Source of the DNA: Actinidia chinensis
Taxonomy: Eukaryota > Streptophyta > Magnoliopsida > Ericales > Actinidiaceae
Length of the DNA: 15,000 nt
NCBI GenBank assembly: GCA_009663005.1
Contig: CM018896.1
Span: 11,184,674-11,199,673, forward strand
Direction of reading: 5' to 3'
Positions 1 through 7,772 of this stretch are shown here, piece after piece. The notes beneath the pieces were generated by a model, which worked only from the letters and a program-made list of their open reading frames with translations, made no database searches and was not told where the DNA came from. Position numbers and translations under genes: made by a program. The number at the start of each line of letters is the position of its first letter. The first letter of the stretch is position 1.

Positions 1-345
1 AAATCAATTTCTAATGTTTCTTTTTAAACCATAACTTTTTTTAAAAAAATAAGAATTTTGAAAAAATAAAACAATTAAATATATTTTTTATTAAAAATAA
101 AATATTTTTTTTAAAAAATAAAATAGTTGTTTTTCAAAAAGTCAAATATATTTTTTTTAAAATTGAAAGTAAAACGTATTTTGAAAAAAAATATAAAGCA
201 ATTTTTAGAAAAATAAAACATTTTTTTAAAAAAAATATGAACATTTTTAAAATAAAATAGACAATTTCAAAAACATTTTTTTTAAATAAAACATATTTAA
301 AAATAAATTTGTTTTTTTTAAAAAAGATATTTGTTCCAAAAATAA
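1..345. repeat. AT-rich short-period low-complexity repeats
   Basis: The stretch is almost only A and T. Variants of an A-run, T-run and AAATAAAACA-like core recur about every 25-35 bases, and nearly the same texture precedes the second direct-repeat copy at 2140-2220. No coding signal is visible, and the reverse-strand open frame here is simple F/K/I/L low complexity. It is probably a decayed microsatellite or minisatellite, or a piece of a larger repeat running off the left edge. Confidence 0.6.
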
Positions 346-590
346 AGTTTAATGGACAAATGTTTTCAAAAAATAAATAGTTATATTTTGTGTGGTGGTT
401 GTGGTAGAGTTGTTTAGGCGAGAGCAAGTAAGCTTTGAAAAAATAATTTTAAAATTAAAAATGGAAAAAACATTTTTTGCTCTCTTCAAATATGTATTTT
501 TCATGAAAATTGCGTTGGAGCTTTTTTTTTTATTTTTTAATCTCTAAACGGTAGAAAATATAGAAAATACTTTTTAAAATTATTTTTCGA
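337..590 (+). repeat. 250-bp dispersed direct repeat, copy A
   Basis: This segment matches 2221-2470 in the same orientation. Shared landmarks in order are AATGGACAAAT, AAATAAATAGTTATATTTTG, a GTGGTGGT tract, GGCGAGAGC, ATTTTAAAATTAAAAAT, ATATGTATTTTTC, TTGCGTTG and GTAGAAAATATAGAAAATAC. The copies differ by substitutions and small indels and start about 1.88 kb apart. They could be a repeat family inserted twice, a segmental duplication, or terminal repeats of an unknown element. No clear TG...CA ends or primer-binding site adjoin them, so they are not called LTRs. Confidence 0.8.
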
Positions 591-599
591 TTACACGAG

Positions 600-1380
600 G
601 CGACCACACAAATAACCCGAAGCAAAAAATAAAATAAAATAAATAACACAACAACTACCAAAAAAAAACTGAACACATAAGCATAACAGATCGTGTATAA
701 TAGAAAAATGAGAATACGAATATGCCGACAGCTTCCGCAGGCACCGCCGAAAAAAATGGGGTTTCAAGCAAGAAAAATGGTTTAACTAACATCAAGCTCA
801 AATAAAAACAATAAATAAAAAAAAAACAAAAAAAAAACATGAAAAAGAAACACAAAAAATAAGCTAACGAAGGGGGAAAATTGAATAGAATAGGGGGCAC
901 TATGGGGGGTGGCCGCATTAGACGGAGACGCTCTCTAGAATCACCGGTTGAGGATACAACGATCGGGAGTGGGTGGGGGGGGGGGGGGGAGACGGCACAT
1001 TGACCCATGAGGCTCCAATAAACATGACACGGGCAGAACAAAAAAAAAAAAACACTCAATCAATATATCAACCTAATGACAAAAAAAAGGCAGAATGAAC
1101 AAAAAAATAAAAAAAACCTCAACGACGGGCGAGGGGGCTCGTGACGATGCCATGATGCATACATCGGTTCTTGCATCTAACACAAGCGTGACAGAGCTAT
1201 GGCACCAGAAGATATAATCAATAAGAGCATGATCCTAGTAAGTTCATAATCGCCTTTACTCCACTAACAAACACGAGCCAGAATCAAACATGCGCTCCCG
1301 CTCTCTGGCATAGCGAGCAGATAGCGAACTGTCTGGGTGCACAGTTGAACGAGACGATTGGGGGGTGCGTGTCCAACACA
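600..1380. other. purine/A-run and G-run rich anomalous block, no gene
   Basis: On the + strand from about 600 to 1135, T is scarce and the sequence is A-runs broken by G-runs, including an uninterrupted G tract of more than ten bases near 975-990. From 1135 to 1380 it becomes higher in GC and looks random. The reverse strand is open at 655-1059 only because poly-purine reads as Phe, Pro and Leu codons. The texture closely matches the anomalous insert at 12472-13285 and nothing else in the window. A low-quality consensus or basecalling artefact is at least as likely as a real purine-rich locus. Confidence 0.5.
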
Positions 1381-2220
1381 CTCTGAACTGTTTTATAATA
1401 AGTCAGTATTTTCTTATTCTCTTCGTCTTCTCAAATATAAGCTTACCGCTAAGCCATAAACTCTCTCTCTACAGACTCTTTGTATCATCCGATCGTCTAA
1501 CTTACCTGTGGGGGGGGACTGGCCGACGATTCGGGTTAAAACCGTTTTTTAAAAATAATCTCTTCACCTCTTCTTTGACCCAGCGTCCCAACCCAATAAA
1601 GCAATCGAAATACTTATCTTTGTATCTTTGTACACCCCAGAATTATATAACATTTATAATATTTATTTTTACTTTTATTGAAAATAACTAACAAACCAGT
1701 GTTTTTATTTGCAATGAAAAATCTAAAGTGTCCCTAGTCATCTCTATTAAACTTTTGCTTAAAATTCTAAATTCTACATGTATTACCCATATACATGGCA
1801 AATTTTTTTACTCACGTATCATTCCCAATAAAAAGTGACTCTAATGTTATGTTTACTTTTTATTATTATTTTAATTATGATGTGACCTAATTCATATTCA
1901 GTATACCTAATTGAATTATTTATGGAGCTCATGGGACCTGATTAGGAAGCGCTACATTAACGCTCAGTTTTGTTTTGGTCGAAAAATTTTTTAGAAAAAG
2001 AGCCTTTTTTCATCAATGAATTTGCTTTACGGCGCTTGCTTGACAGACTGGGGTGGTTCGAAACAATTTCCTAAAATATTTATTTAGTATAAAAATCCAT
2101 AAACAATGAAAACACTAGTAACCAATAACCAATACAAGAGCCTTTTAATTAATTTTTTTTTTTAAAAATGAAACAGTTTTTTAAAAAAAAAAATTTTAAA
2201 CGAAACAATTTTTTTTTTTA
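1381..2220. other. AT-rich intergenic stretch, nothing identified
   Basis: No gene, RNA or terminal-repeat structure could be supported. The + strand frame at 1365-1691 starts inside the anomalous block and has the composition of chance open sequence. From 2140 the low-complexity T-run/A-run texture of 1-345 returns and leads into direct-repeat copy B. Confidence 0.5.
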
Positions 2221-2470
2221 TAAAAAATAATTTTAATGGACAAATATTTTCAAAAAATAAATAGTTATATTTTGTGTGGTGGTGGTGGTAGAGGTTGTTA
2301 TGGCGAGAGCGAGCGAGTTTTGAAAAATAATTTTAAAATTAAAAATAGAAAAAACGTTTTTGGTCTTAAGATATGTATTTTTCGTTGAAAGATTGCGTTG
2401 ACTATTTTTTTTTATGCTACTAAACAGTAGAAAATATAGAAAATACTTTTAAAAAAATATTTTCCATTGA
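2221..2470 (+). repeat. 250-bp dispersed direct repeat, copy B
   Basis: Same-orientation partner of 337-590, with the landmarks in the same order. Offsets shrink from about 1884 bp at the left end to about 1876 bp at the right end, so only a few bases of indels separate the copies. It is followed by AT-rich sequence and then by the GC-richer island at 2540-2760. Confidence 0.8.
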
Positions 2471-2517
2471 AACAAACTAAGTATAAATAAAAAATAATAA
2501 ATAATAAAAATAGATAG

Positions 2518-2778
2518 TGTAAGGGGATAAAATATCAAGTTTCAGCTCTGGCCGAGCTAAGGCAGATATCGCTGCCAAGGTGTCATCATTCAGTAAGCTC
2601 GGGTGGAGTTCCTGTGCTGGAGCTCAGTCGAGGAGCAACGGTCAACAGGAATTCCAAGAACGTGGCACGGGAAGAAGATAACTTCATCGCGAAGCGGCTT
2701 CTGATAGTACCCCGCGCGTTCGGGTTCCGACGTGAACGACGTGACAAGCTAGGCAGCAGATATGACATAGGGGCATGA
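2518..2778. other. GC-richer island open on both strands, unidentified
   Basis: About 240 bases (2540-2778) stand out from the AT-rich surroundings by higher GC content. The + strand is open from 2518 to the TGA at 2776-2778 (86 codons) but has no in-frame ATG. Its conceptual peptide is rich in Arg, Ser and Gly. The - strand is open with an ATG at 2586-2768, also basic and Ser/Arg rich. No motif of a known family was recognised in either frame. It could be a decayed exon, a transposon fragment or an LTR-adjacent remnant. The coding strand, if any, cannot be decided from the sequence alone. Confidence 0.35.
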
Positions 2779-2999
2779 TTGGATCAACCGCTTACTCACT
2801 GACACAGCAGTCAGTGCGTCCAAATATGTATCGAGTTGCATTCTATCTAGTGACAAGATAGCACGTCCACTGGCAATGTTTATATTCGATTTTCTCTTCT
2901 TCATTCCTCTAACACACAACCCTACATAAGGTAAGCATTGCGTTAGTTTTTTTTTTCTAACCACATGCAAAGACGGTAATAATAATTTAGTAACATATA
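2779..2999. other. short intergenic stretch, nothing identified
   Basis: Mixed-composition sequence linking the GC-richer island to the tandem repeats. The reverse-strand open frame at 2749-2970 overlaps the opposite-strand frames and shows no domain. Confidence 0.4.
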
Positions 3000-3243
3000 G
3001 GGTTTCTCAACAAATAATTGTTCCCAAGGCTATGAGAATTCCACGCCATGGGTTGGTAGAAATCTTGTGAGTCGGGGCCCACAATTTGAAAATCACTGGA
3101 CGGGTTCTAACTTCTCAAACAAAATATTTGTTACGGTGACCACTTTTTTTAAGTAATTGGGGACCACACTTGAAAATCACGGGAAGGGTTCTCGTTTATT
3201 TACTCCCTCTAAAAAAATTGTTTACGCGGTTACCTACTTTTTT
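3000..3243 (+). repeat. degenerate 85-bp tandem repeat (about 2.5 copies)
   Basis: Two adjacent copies, about 3074-3158 and 3159-3243, share a GGGG(C/A)CCACA start, CTTGAAAATCAC or TTTGAAAATCAC, a GGGTTCT block, a TTGTTACG or TTGTTTACG block and a final T-run after a CTAC or CCAC block. A partial, more diverged copy lies upstream at 3000-3073, with GGGTTTCTCAACAAA and ATTGTTCCC. Nothing suggests coding. It is probably the remains of a minisatellite or of subterminal repeats of a transposon. Confidence 0.6.
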
Positions 3244-4222
3244 TCGTAATTATTTTTAGAGTCCAAAAGTTAAAAGGTTCAATAATTTTTAATAATTTAA
3301 AAAGAATTAAGTAAAAATATTTTAAAATATATAGTTAGGTCTTTATCATTTGATGCTAATTTTAAAGGTTAGATTGATCACATTTGTTTATCATATTATA
3401 CCTAGTAGCATTTCTTAAGGGTATTTGAATATATTTCTTTGCTTTGATACTATGGAGGTTATTTATTGCGCTAGTAACTTTATTTTCGCTGACGCAAATA
3501 AAAAAAATAGAGCTGTTGAAAAAATTACAGTATGCACCCCCATTATTTGGGGTGTATCAATGCGACTGATAGTGTGTAATAAAGAGTGGATTGAAATATT
3601 AATCTAAACTTTTAAAATAATTAATACTAATAGTAATAACTTTAATACCGGTTAAACTATACTGTTCTGATCATATTCGTTTAATTATGAGTCATATTGG
3701 TTTTGGGGGAACGAAGCGGTTTTGACCATTTTTTTACTTTTGGGTTTGTATTAATTAGAAGATTGCGAAATTTAAAAAAGAAATTTTAAAAAACAATCAC
3801 TAAAATCCAAATTAATTCAAATAACCATTAATTTGGACTTTTTTGAATTTTTTTGTAAAACAAATTCTGGTTTCGGAATACAAAAATAATTGGAAAAAAG
3901 TCTGATAAAAAATAAATAAGAAAAATAAATACACAAGAAAGATAGAATGTTTTGAAATAGTGATTTATTAATGAAGGATAATTATCACAGTTACGAATGT
4001 GTATAGTTGGGTTTAGTTTTTTGAAATATTTGTTTATTAGTTTGGGTTTATGAAGGATAAATACAAAAGTTTATTTCTTTCGCGGTTTCAAATCAATTTG
4101 ACTGTTAGTTGCTTTGAAAATATGGTGAAAAGAACTGGTCTCCTCTCTAGCATGCACTGTTTATCGAGACAAATCTGAGCGTTGGCAAATATGAAACGTA
4201 AGTAGACAGCCACAAACGACGC
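3244..4222. other. AT-rich stretch upstream of the MYB relic
   Basis: No gene is supported. A small imperfect hairpin with CACCCC and GGGGTG arms is at about 3535-3555. The + strand open frame at 3425-3607 has no recognisable protein features. The rest is AT-rich DNA with no terminal repeats that I could pair. Confidence 0.4.
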
Positions 4223-4361
4223 CATAATATAATTCATGCTCGCATTTGATTGTTGAGCTGCTTTTTCGTTGAAAAACTGTGTTTCACGTGCCTTTGAGAG
4301 TGCGCTTCCATTAGGAAACTTTCAGCAAGTAGGTACAAAGTTACTCAATGTAGTGTGGAAT
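4223..4361 (+). promoter_or_regulatory. possible promoter of the MYB relic (G-box, TATA-like)
   Basis: A perfect palindromic G-box CACGTG lies at 4285-4290, about 72 bases before the inferred MYB start codon at 4362. An AT stretch ATAATATAAT near 4224-4233 could serve as a TATA region. An RY-type CATGCA lies further upstream near 4153. G-boxes bind bZIP and bHLH factors and are common in promoters of light- or MYC-regulated plant genes, including anthocyanin regulators. Motifs this short arise by chance, so the call rests mainly on position. Confidence 0.3.
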
Positions 4362-4480
4362 ATGGAAAGGTTCTTGTAGAAATGAGAAAGGGTGCATGGA
4401 CTGACGAAGGAACAAGCTTCTCAAGAAGTGCATTGAGAAGTAGGAGAAGAAAGGGGCACCAAAGTACCTTTCAGATGCAG
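4362..4480 (+). pseudogene. MYB relic exon 1 (start and most of R2 repeat)
   Basis: An ATG at 4362 followed about 30 bases later by codons for RKGAWTDE matches the usual N-terminus of anthocyanin MYBs, where a short leader precedes RKGAWT. The first frame then breaks. The next frame reads KLLKKCIEK followed by TAG where Tyr is expected, then GEGKW-like and HQVPF-like codons spread over further one-base shifts. The exon ends in GCAG followed by GTACGA at 4481, a good donor site at the position where intron 1 normally follows the RAG residues. The length of 119 bp suits an exon of about 40 codons. Apparent losses and gains are single bases, several next to doubled bases. Confidence 0.8.
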
Positions 4481-4598
4481 GTACGAGAGAGAGAGAGAGA
4501 GCGAGAGAGAGAGAGAGAGATAGGTAATTTGATGATTTTATTAAATTGTGTATATTTATGGCTTTTTTGATTTATTTTTATCTTTTTTTTTGTGCAAG
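4481..4598 (+). other. MYB relic intron 1
   Basis: A 118-bp interval with GT at 4481-4482, a T-rich tract at 4561-4594 and AG at 4597-4598. Size, ends and position (between the RAG codons and the VNRCRK codons) match the conserved first intron of R2R3-MYB genes. A GA microsatellite begins two bases after the donor. Confidence 0.75.
4484..4520 (+). repeat. (GA)n microsatellite in intron 1
   Basis: About 18 GA dinucleotides with one GC interruption near 4501-4502, starting immediately inside the intron-1 donor. The tract is likely to vary in length between individuals. Confidence 0.95.
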
Positions 4599-4728
4599 GG
4601 GTGAATAGGTGTAGAAAAGCTGCAGACTCTGTTGGCTTGAATTATCTAGGCCAGATATAATAGAGGAAGTTTAGTGGCTGATGAAGTTGATCTCAATGAT
4701 TAGGCTTCATAAGCTATTTAGGCAACAG
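4599..4728 (+). pseudogene. MYB relic exon 2 (end of R2, start of R3), 130 bp
   Basis: The exon starts after AG at 4598 and ends in GGCAACAG. It is exactly 130 bp, the standard length of exon 2 in R2R3-MYB genes. Across shifting frames it reads VNRCRK, CRL, (C)WL, LNYL, RPDI, RGSLVADEVDL and RLHKL, then G-N and the first bases of Arg. The D-E-V-D-L...R...L pattern matches the bHLH-interaction motif of R3. A CGT to TGT change appears to replace the Arg before Trp by Cys. Small gains and losses cancel, so total length is kept although the frame is not. The donor is lost: GGCAACAG is followed by CC, not GT. Confidence 0.85.
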
Positions 4729-6149
4729 CCAAGTTCAACCAGACCCAATTTAGCCGTCTTTTTATGAAACTTTTTTTATTGTTTTGAATTTTTTAATCAA
4801 TTTTTTATATTTTTTTTTTGAATTGAGGTGGTTTTTGTAGTCTTTATTAACTTTTTTCTCTTTAAACTTTCCCGCACTTCTGGTAGCTAATGTATATATA
4901 GTTTGTTTTGTTAAAAAAAATCCCAGTTCAGTCCGTTTTTTTTTGGGGGGGTGGGGGAGAAATGATATGCTAATTCTATTTGGGGATAGAATTCGATATG
5001 ACACATCAGCTAATAGACTCGTATAAACCATGTGGGTTAAGCCACGTATGAGCCATAACAAAGAAAATTTAAGCAAAAATATAAGTAACCTTAAATTTTG
5101 TTATTATGACACTTGTAAGTTTGTTTGAGAATGCTGGTTTTTTTATTTTTCTTTATTTTAATGTGAAAAAATTGGTCATGTTCAAACTTTTCCACAAATT
5201 ATTTGATGCATTTTCAGATTGGTGGTGTTGTTGTCGTAATTAGTGGTCCACCAAACATTATCAATAATGACATGTTTGTTAGTTTATTTTATGCTGTGGA
5301 GAATTTTAATTTAGAGAGAAGCTTTATTTTTTTGATTTTTTTAGGATGTTCAATTTCGCAAATATTTTTTTTGAAAATTTTGTTTGGTTGATGTTTTCAA
5401 AAACTTGTTTTAAAGATTTTTTCGGAAAAAAACTAATTTTGTTAAGAGAATAGTAAAAAGATTTTTTCCAATTCCTCAGGATTATTTGTCTCTAAAAAAT
5501 TAATAATTTATGAAATTATAGAAAAAATTACAATAATTTCTAAAAAAAAAGTTCTAACGAAAGCAATTCTAAAAATTACAATTAAACAGAACACAATAGG
5601 TTACTTTAAAGAGTTGTTCCTAAACAATTTTCACCCTAAAAGAATAAATATCTCCACTTTTAAAATACAACACCCACCAAAATCAATAATAAACAGTGAA
5701 AAAAGGAAAACTATTGGTGTCAAAATTTTATATTTTCTCTTCTCTTGGTCAATACGAACTAAAATGTCAAATTTTCATCTAATTTAACAAAAGTTTTATA
5801 AAAATAAAAATAATTCATTTTGTCTATAAGAATTATCAAATTTTAGATTGTTAGCGGATTTTTTATATTTTGAATGGAGACTTTACACTTTCAAATTCCT
5901 TCATCTCGTCAAGAGGATTTCCGAAAAGGTATGAAACTTTAGTGAACAGATAAGAATATAATTCTCAAAACAAAATCAAACAAATCAAGGTTGTTAGCTA
6001 GAATGCAAACTATGAGGGGGTGGGAAATATTTGTTGTAGGATTAATGACAAATAAATTCTGTTAAAGCTTATACACCAATGCAATCCTAGTTTTAAGCAA
6101 ATATATATAAGTCATTTTAAAAAAAAGAGGGGAGAGAAAATAGTACAAA
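4729..6149 (+). other. MYB relic intron 2, first part, no further gene
   Basis: AT-rich sequence with a T-run and G-run patch at about 4936-4960. Open frames at 4762-5076 (reverse) and 5203-5391 (forward) show only low-complexity or chance peptides. No terminal repeats were paired here. Typical second introns of these genes run from a few hundred bases to a few kilobases, so the 2.37-kb total points to inserted repeats, some of which follow at 6150-7003. Confidence 0.5.
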
Positions 6150-6640
6150 CGATTTATAGTGGTTCGAAACATTTCGGCTTACGTCCACTCTTCAAATTTC
6201 TCCTTGAAAATTCATTATATTCAAGCTTGCAAATGCTTAACAATATTTACAAACACTAGAACTCTTCTGGTTTTTAAAAGATTCCTCTCTTGGAAACTTT
6301 ACAATCACTTATAGTGATCCTTTTTAACAAGGTATAATAAACTTTACAATCACTTACAGTGATCCTTTTAACAAGGTATAATAGTTAAAGTACTATAGTC
6401 ACCAACTTCTAGATCAAATATTTAATACAATGAAACTCTCTATCTGAGTGATCAGCTCCTCTCACAAATTCAACTCACACTAAATGAACAAGGGGTTTGA
6501 AGTAGTGATACAAGTTGTTAGTAAAATTTATGGCACGTCAATTATCTCCAACACCCCAAGTGAATTTATAAGTCAAAAGTATAAACAAGTCGTGCAGTAT
6601 TTAATGCTTCTGATCTAGCCATTCTGATTTGATTTATATT
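6150..6640. mobile_element. possible LTR-retrotransposon fragment in intron 2
   Basis: The segment opens with TTTATAGTGGTTCG and GGCTTACGTCCACTCTTC, an arrangement I associate with plant LTR-type repeats. It continues with non-coding sequence containing a 45-bp tandem duplication. No TG...CA termini, primer-binding site or coding domain could be fixed. The assignment rests on family resemblance from memory and stays tentative. Confidence 0.35.
6294..6382 (+). repeat. 45-bp tandem duplication
   Basis: Two adjacent near-identical copies, 6294-6338 (45 bp) and 6339-6382 (44 bp). Each reads AAACTTTACAATCACTTA, then AGTGATCC, a T-run, then AACAAGGTATAATA. They differ by one substitution (T/C) and one T-run length change, so the duplication is recent relative to the surrounding decay or has been homogenised. 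Confidence 0.95.
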
Positions 6641-6726
6641 TTCACCATCATCTTATCACAGTGCAAGGCACAAAAACTTTTCTGTGGGGACAATAACGAA
6701 TAATTTTTTCCTATTCATAAATCATT

Positions 6727-7003
6727 GGCAACTTAAATTTTGCACCCCTAGACTTTCGTCTAAATTTTACTTTTGTAACCTTCACTTTTATTTTTGTCAA
6801 TAAACCTTTACTCTACCCAGGGCGCGGGCAACGAGGTGGCAGTTCCGTGAGGCCACGTGACATTTAATTATACGGAAAGTTAACAGAATGAACACATTGA
6901 TATTTGAGTTTGATTAAATGTAATGGGCTGACTGACTCCATTGAAAGCAAATGATGCAAAATGAGATTTTGAGAGAGTACAAAGGTCAAAATGTAATTTA
7001 CCC
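6727..7003. mobile_element. small TIR element (MITE / non-autonomous Mutator-like)
   Basis: The left end GGCAACTTAAATTTTGCACC and the reverse complement of the right end, GGGTAAATTACATTTTGACC, form an imperfect terminal inverted repeat of about 30 bp. It resembles many plant Mutator-like ends (GGGTAAATTACA...). The element would be 277 bp with no coding capacity. Flanks share only AATC (AATCATT left, AATCGTA right), so a target duplication is not established. It sits in the MYB relic's intron 2, less than 100 bp from exon 3. Confidence 0.45.
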
Positions 7004-7096
7004 AATCGTAGTATTTCTTGCAACTTGTTTCTATATTTACACTCTTGCATATCTGAATACTCTAACCACTAATTCACTTTTTCTTTCTTTGAAACG

Positions 7097-7477
7097 ATGT
7101 CGCTGATTGCGGGTGAACTTCCCGGAAGAACATCAAATGATGTAAAACATTACTGGAAATAACTCCATCCTCCCAGAAAAAACTGGTACCTCCAATGGAA
7201 GAGCTCAAACCCCAACCCACAAGACGATTCATCAACCCATACTATACTACTTCAGCCTCAGCCTCGGACCTTCTCTAAAACCTACCTTGTTGACGGGAAA
7301 GCCTTCATTCAAGATAACACTCAACCAACGGATGATAACCACCCCAAGCCATCCCCAGCACCGCCGCCGCCGCCAGAGGACAATGAAATCTCCTTGTGGG
7401 ACAACATGCTTGTGGGCCCTGAAATTGAGAATGGAAGCACATGGTCCATTGATGGACATTATTGGATGAGAAAGTAA
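7097..7477 (+). pseudogene. MYB relic exon 3 (end of R3 and C-terminal domain)
   Basis: One frame runs 127 codons to a TAA at 7475-7477, with a single internal TAA at 7160-7162. It begins SLIAGELPGRTSNDVKHYWK, the end of the R3 repeat with the NDV box of anthocyanin MYBs. ATG at 7097 stands where TGG (the conserved Trp) is expected, consistent with one lost G. After the stop the frame continues 104 codons without interruption. It carries QPQPRTFS at 7253-7276 (subgroup 6 signature position), a Pro run near 7356-7372 and an acidic, Trp-containing tail. A pyrimidine tract lies just upstream, but the expected acceptor AG reads ACG. The long open stretch after the stop argues that inactivation is recent or that the stop is a consensus error. 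Confidence 0.88.
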
Positions 7478-7680
7478 CATCAAGTATTGTGGGAGGATGG
7501 TGGTAGAATTATGTTTCAAGAATATCCGAGGGAGTGGATTACATGTTTATTGATAATATGAACATTTGGGAGAGTTTAGGTAGTGACAAGCATAATGTGA
7601 GTAATGTTTTCTTTGAATAATTTGGAATTACGAAGTTTAATGTTTTTATTATAGTTATTTGTAGAATTTATTCTTCACGC

Positions 7681-7686
7681 AATAAA
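7681..7686 (+). terminator. possible polyadenylation signal downstream of MYB relic
   Basis: AATAAA 204 bp after the exon 3 stop, at a plausible 3' UTR distance, with T-rich sequence at 7640-7670. In DNA this AT-rich the hexamer is common by chance. Confidence 0.25.
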
Positions 7687-7772
7687 ATTTGTTGTCGCCA
7701 TGCTCTTCGATGTAGGGATTATAGCCCAAACTTGAAAGAGTTAATGGAAACTATAAGAAAATGAAGAGACGA

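Larger units (their letters stand above)
4362..7477 (+). pseudogene. R2R3-MYB anthocyanin-activator-like relic (subgroup 6), three exons
   Basis: The three exons of a plant R2R3-MYB are recognisable in order on one strand. Family members are nuclear DNA-binding factors. Subgroup 6 (PAP1, MYB113, Ruby, VvMYBA type) activates late anthocyanin genes together with bHLH and WD40 partners. Visible hallmarks are RKGAWT at the start of R2, KKCIEK and WHQVPF in R2, NRCRK and DEVDL...RLHKL across exon 2, and LIAGELPGRTSNDVKHYW ending R3. The NDV box is typical of anthocyanin MYBs, and QPQPRTFS lies where subgroup 6 carries KPRPRTF. The combined length of about 205-210 codons fits the family. Damage includes several frameshifts in exons 1 and 2, a TAA right after R3 in exon 3, and loss of the intron-2 donor GT and acceptor AG. 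It is either a true pseudogene or a gene with an error-rich consensus. Intron 2 is unusually long and filled with repeats. Confidence 0.85.

Noticed and set aside
655..1059. 134-residue reverse-strand open frame
   Set aside because: The peptide is Phe/Pro/Leu low complexity dictated by A-runs and G-runs on the other strand. No domain, and it lies in a probable low-quality block.
337..2470. Calling the 250-bp direct repeats LTRs of a retrotransposon
   Set aside because: No TG...CA ends, primer-binding site, polypurine tract or target duplication could be shown.
3532..3556. Short CACCCC/GGGGTG hairpin as a terminator or regulatory site
   Set aside because: Nine-base imperfect stem with no gene next to it. 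Chance is sufficient.
4355..4570. 71-residue forward frame beginning MEYGKVLVEMRKGAWT
   Set aside because: Only its RKGAWTDE part is real MYB exon 1. The rest is out of frame and runs into the GA microsatellite of intron 1.
7247..7519. Reverse-strand 90-residue frame and forward 60-residue frame at 7287-7469
   Set aside because: Both are shadows of MYB exon 3, whose true frame carries the R3 end and the subgroup signature.
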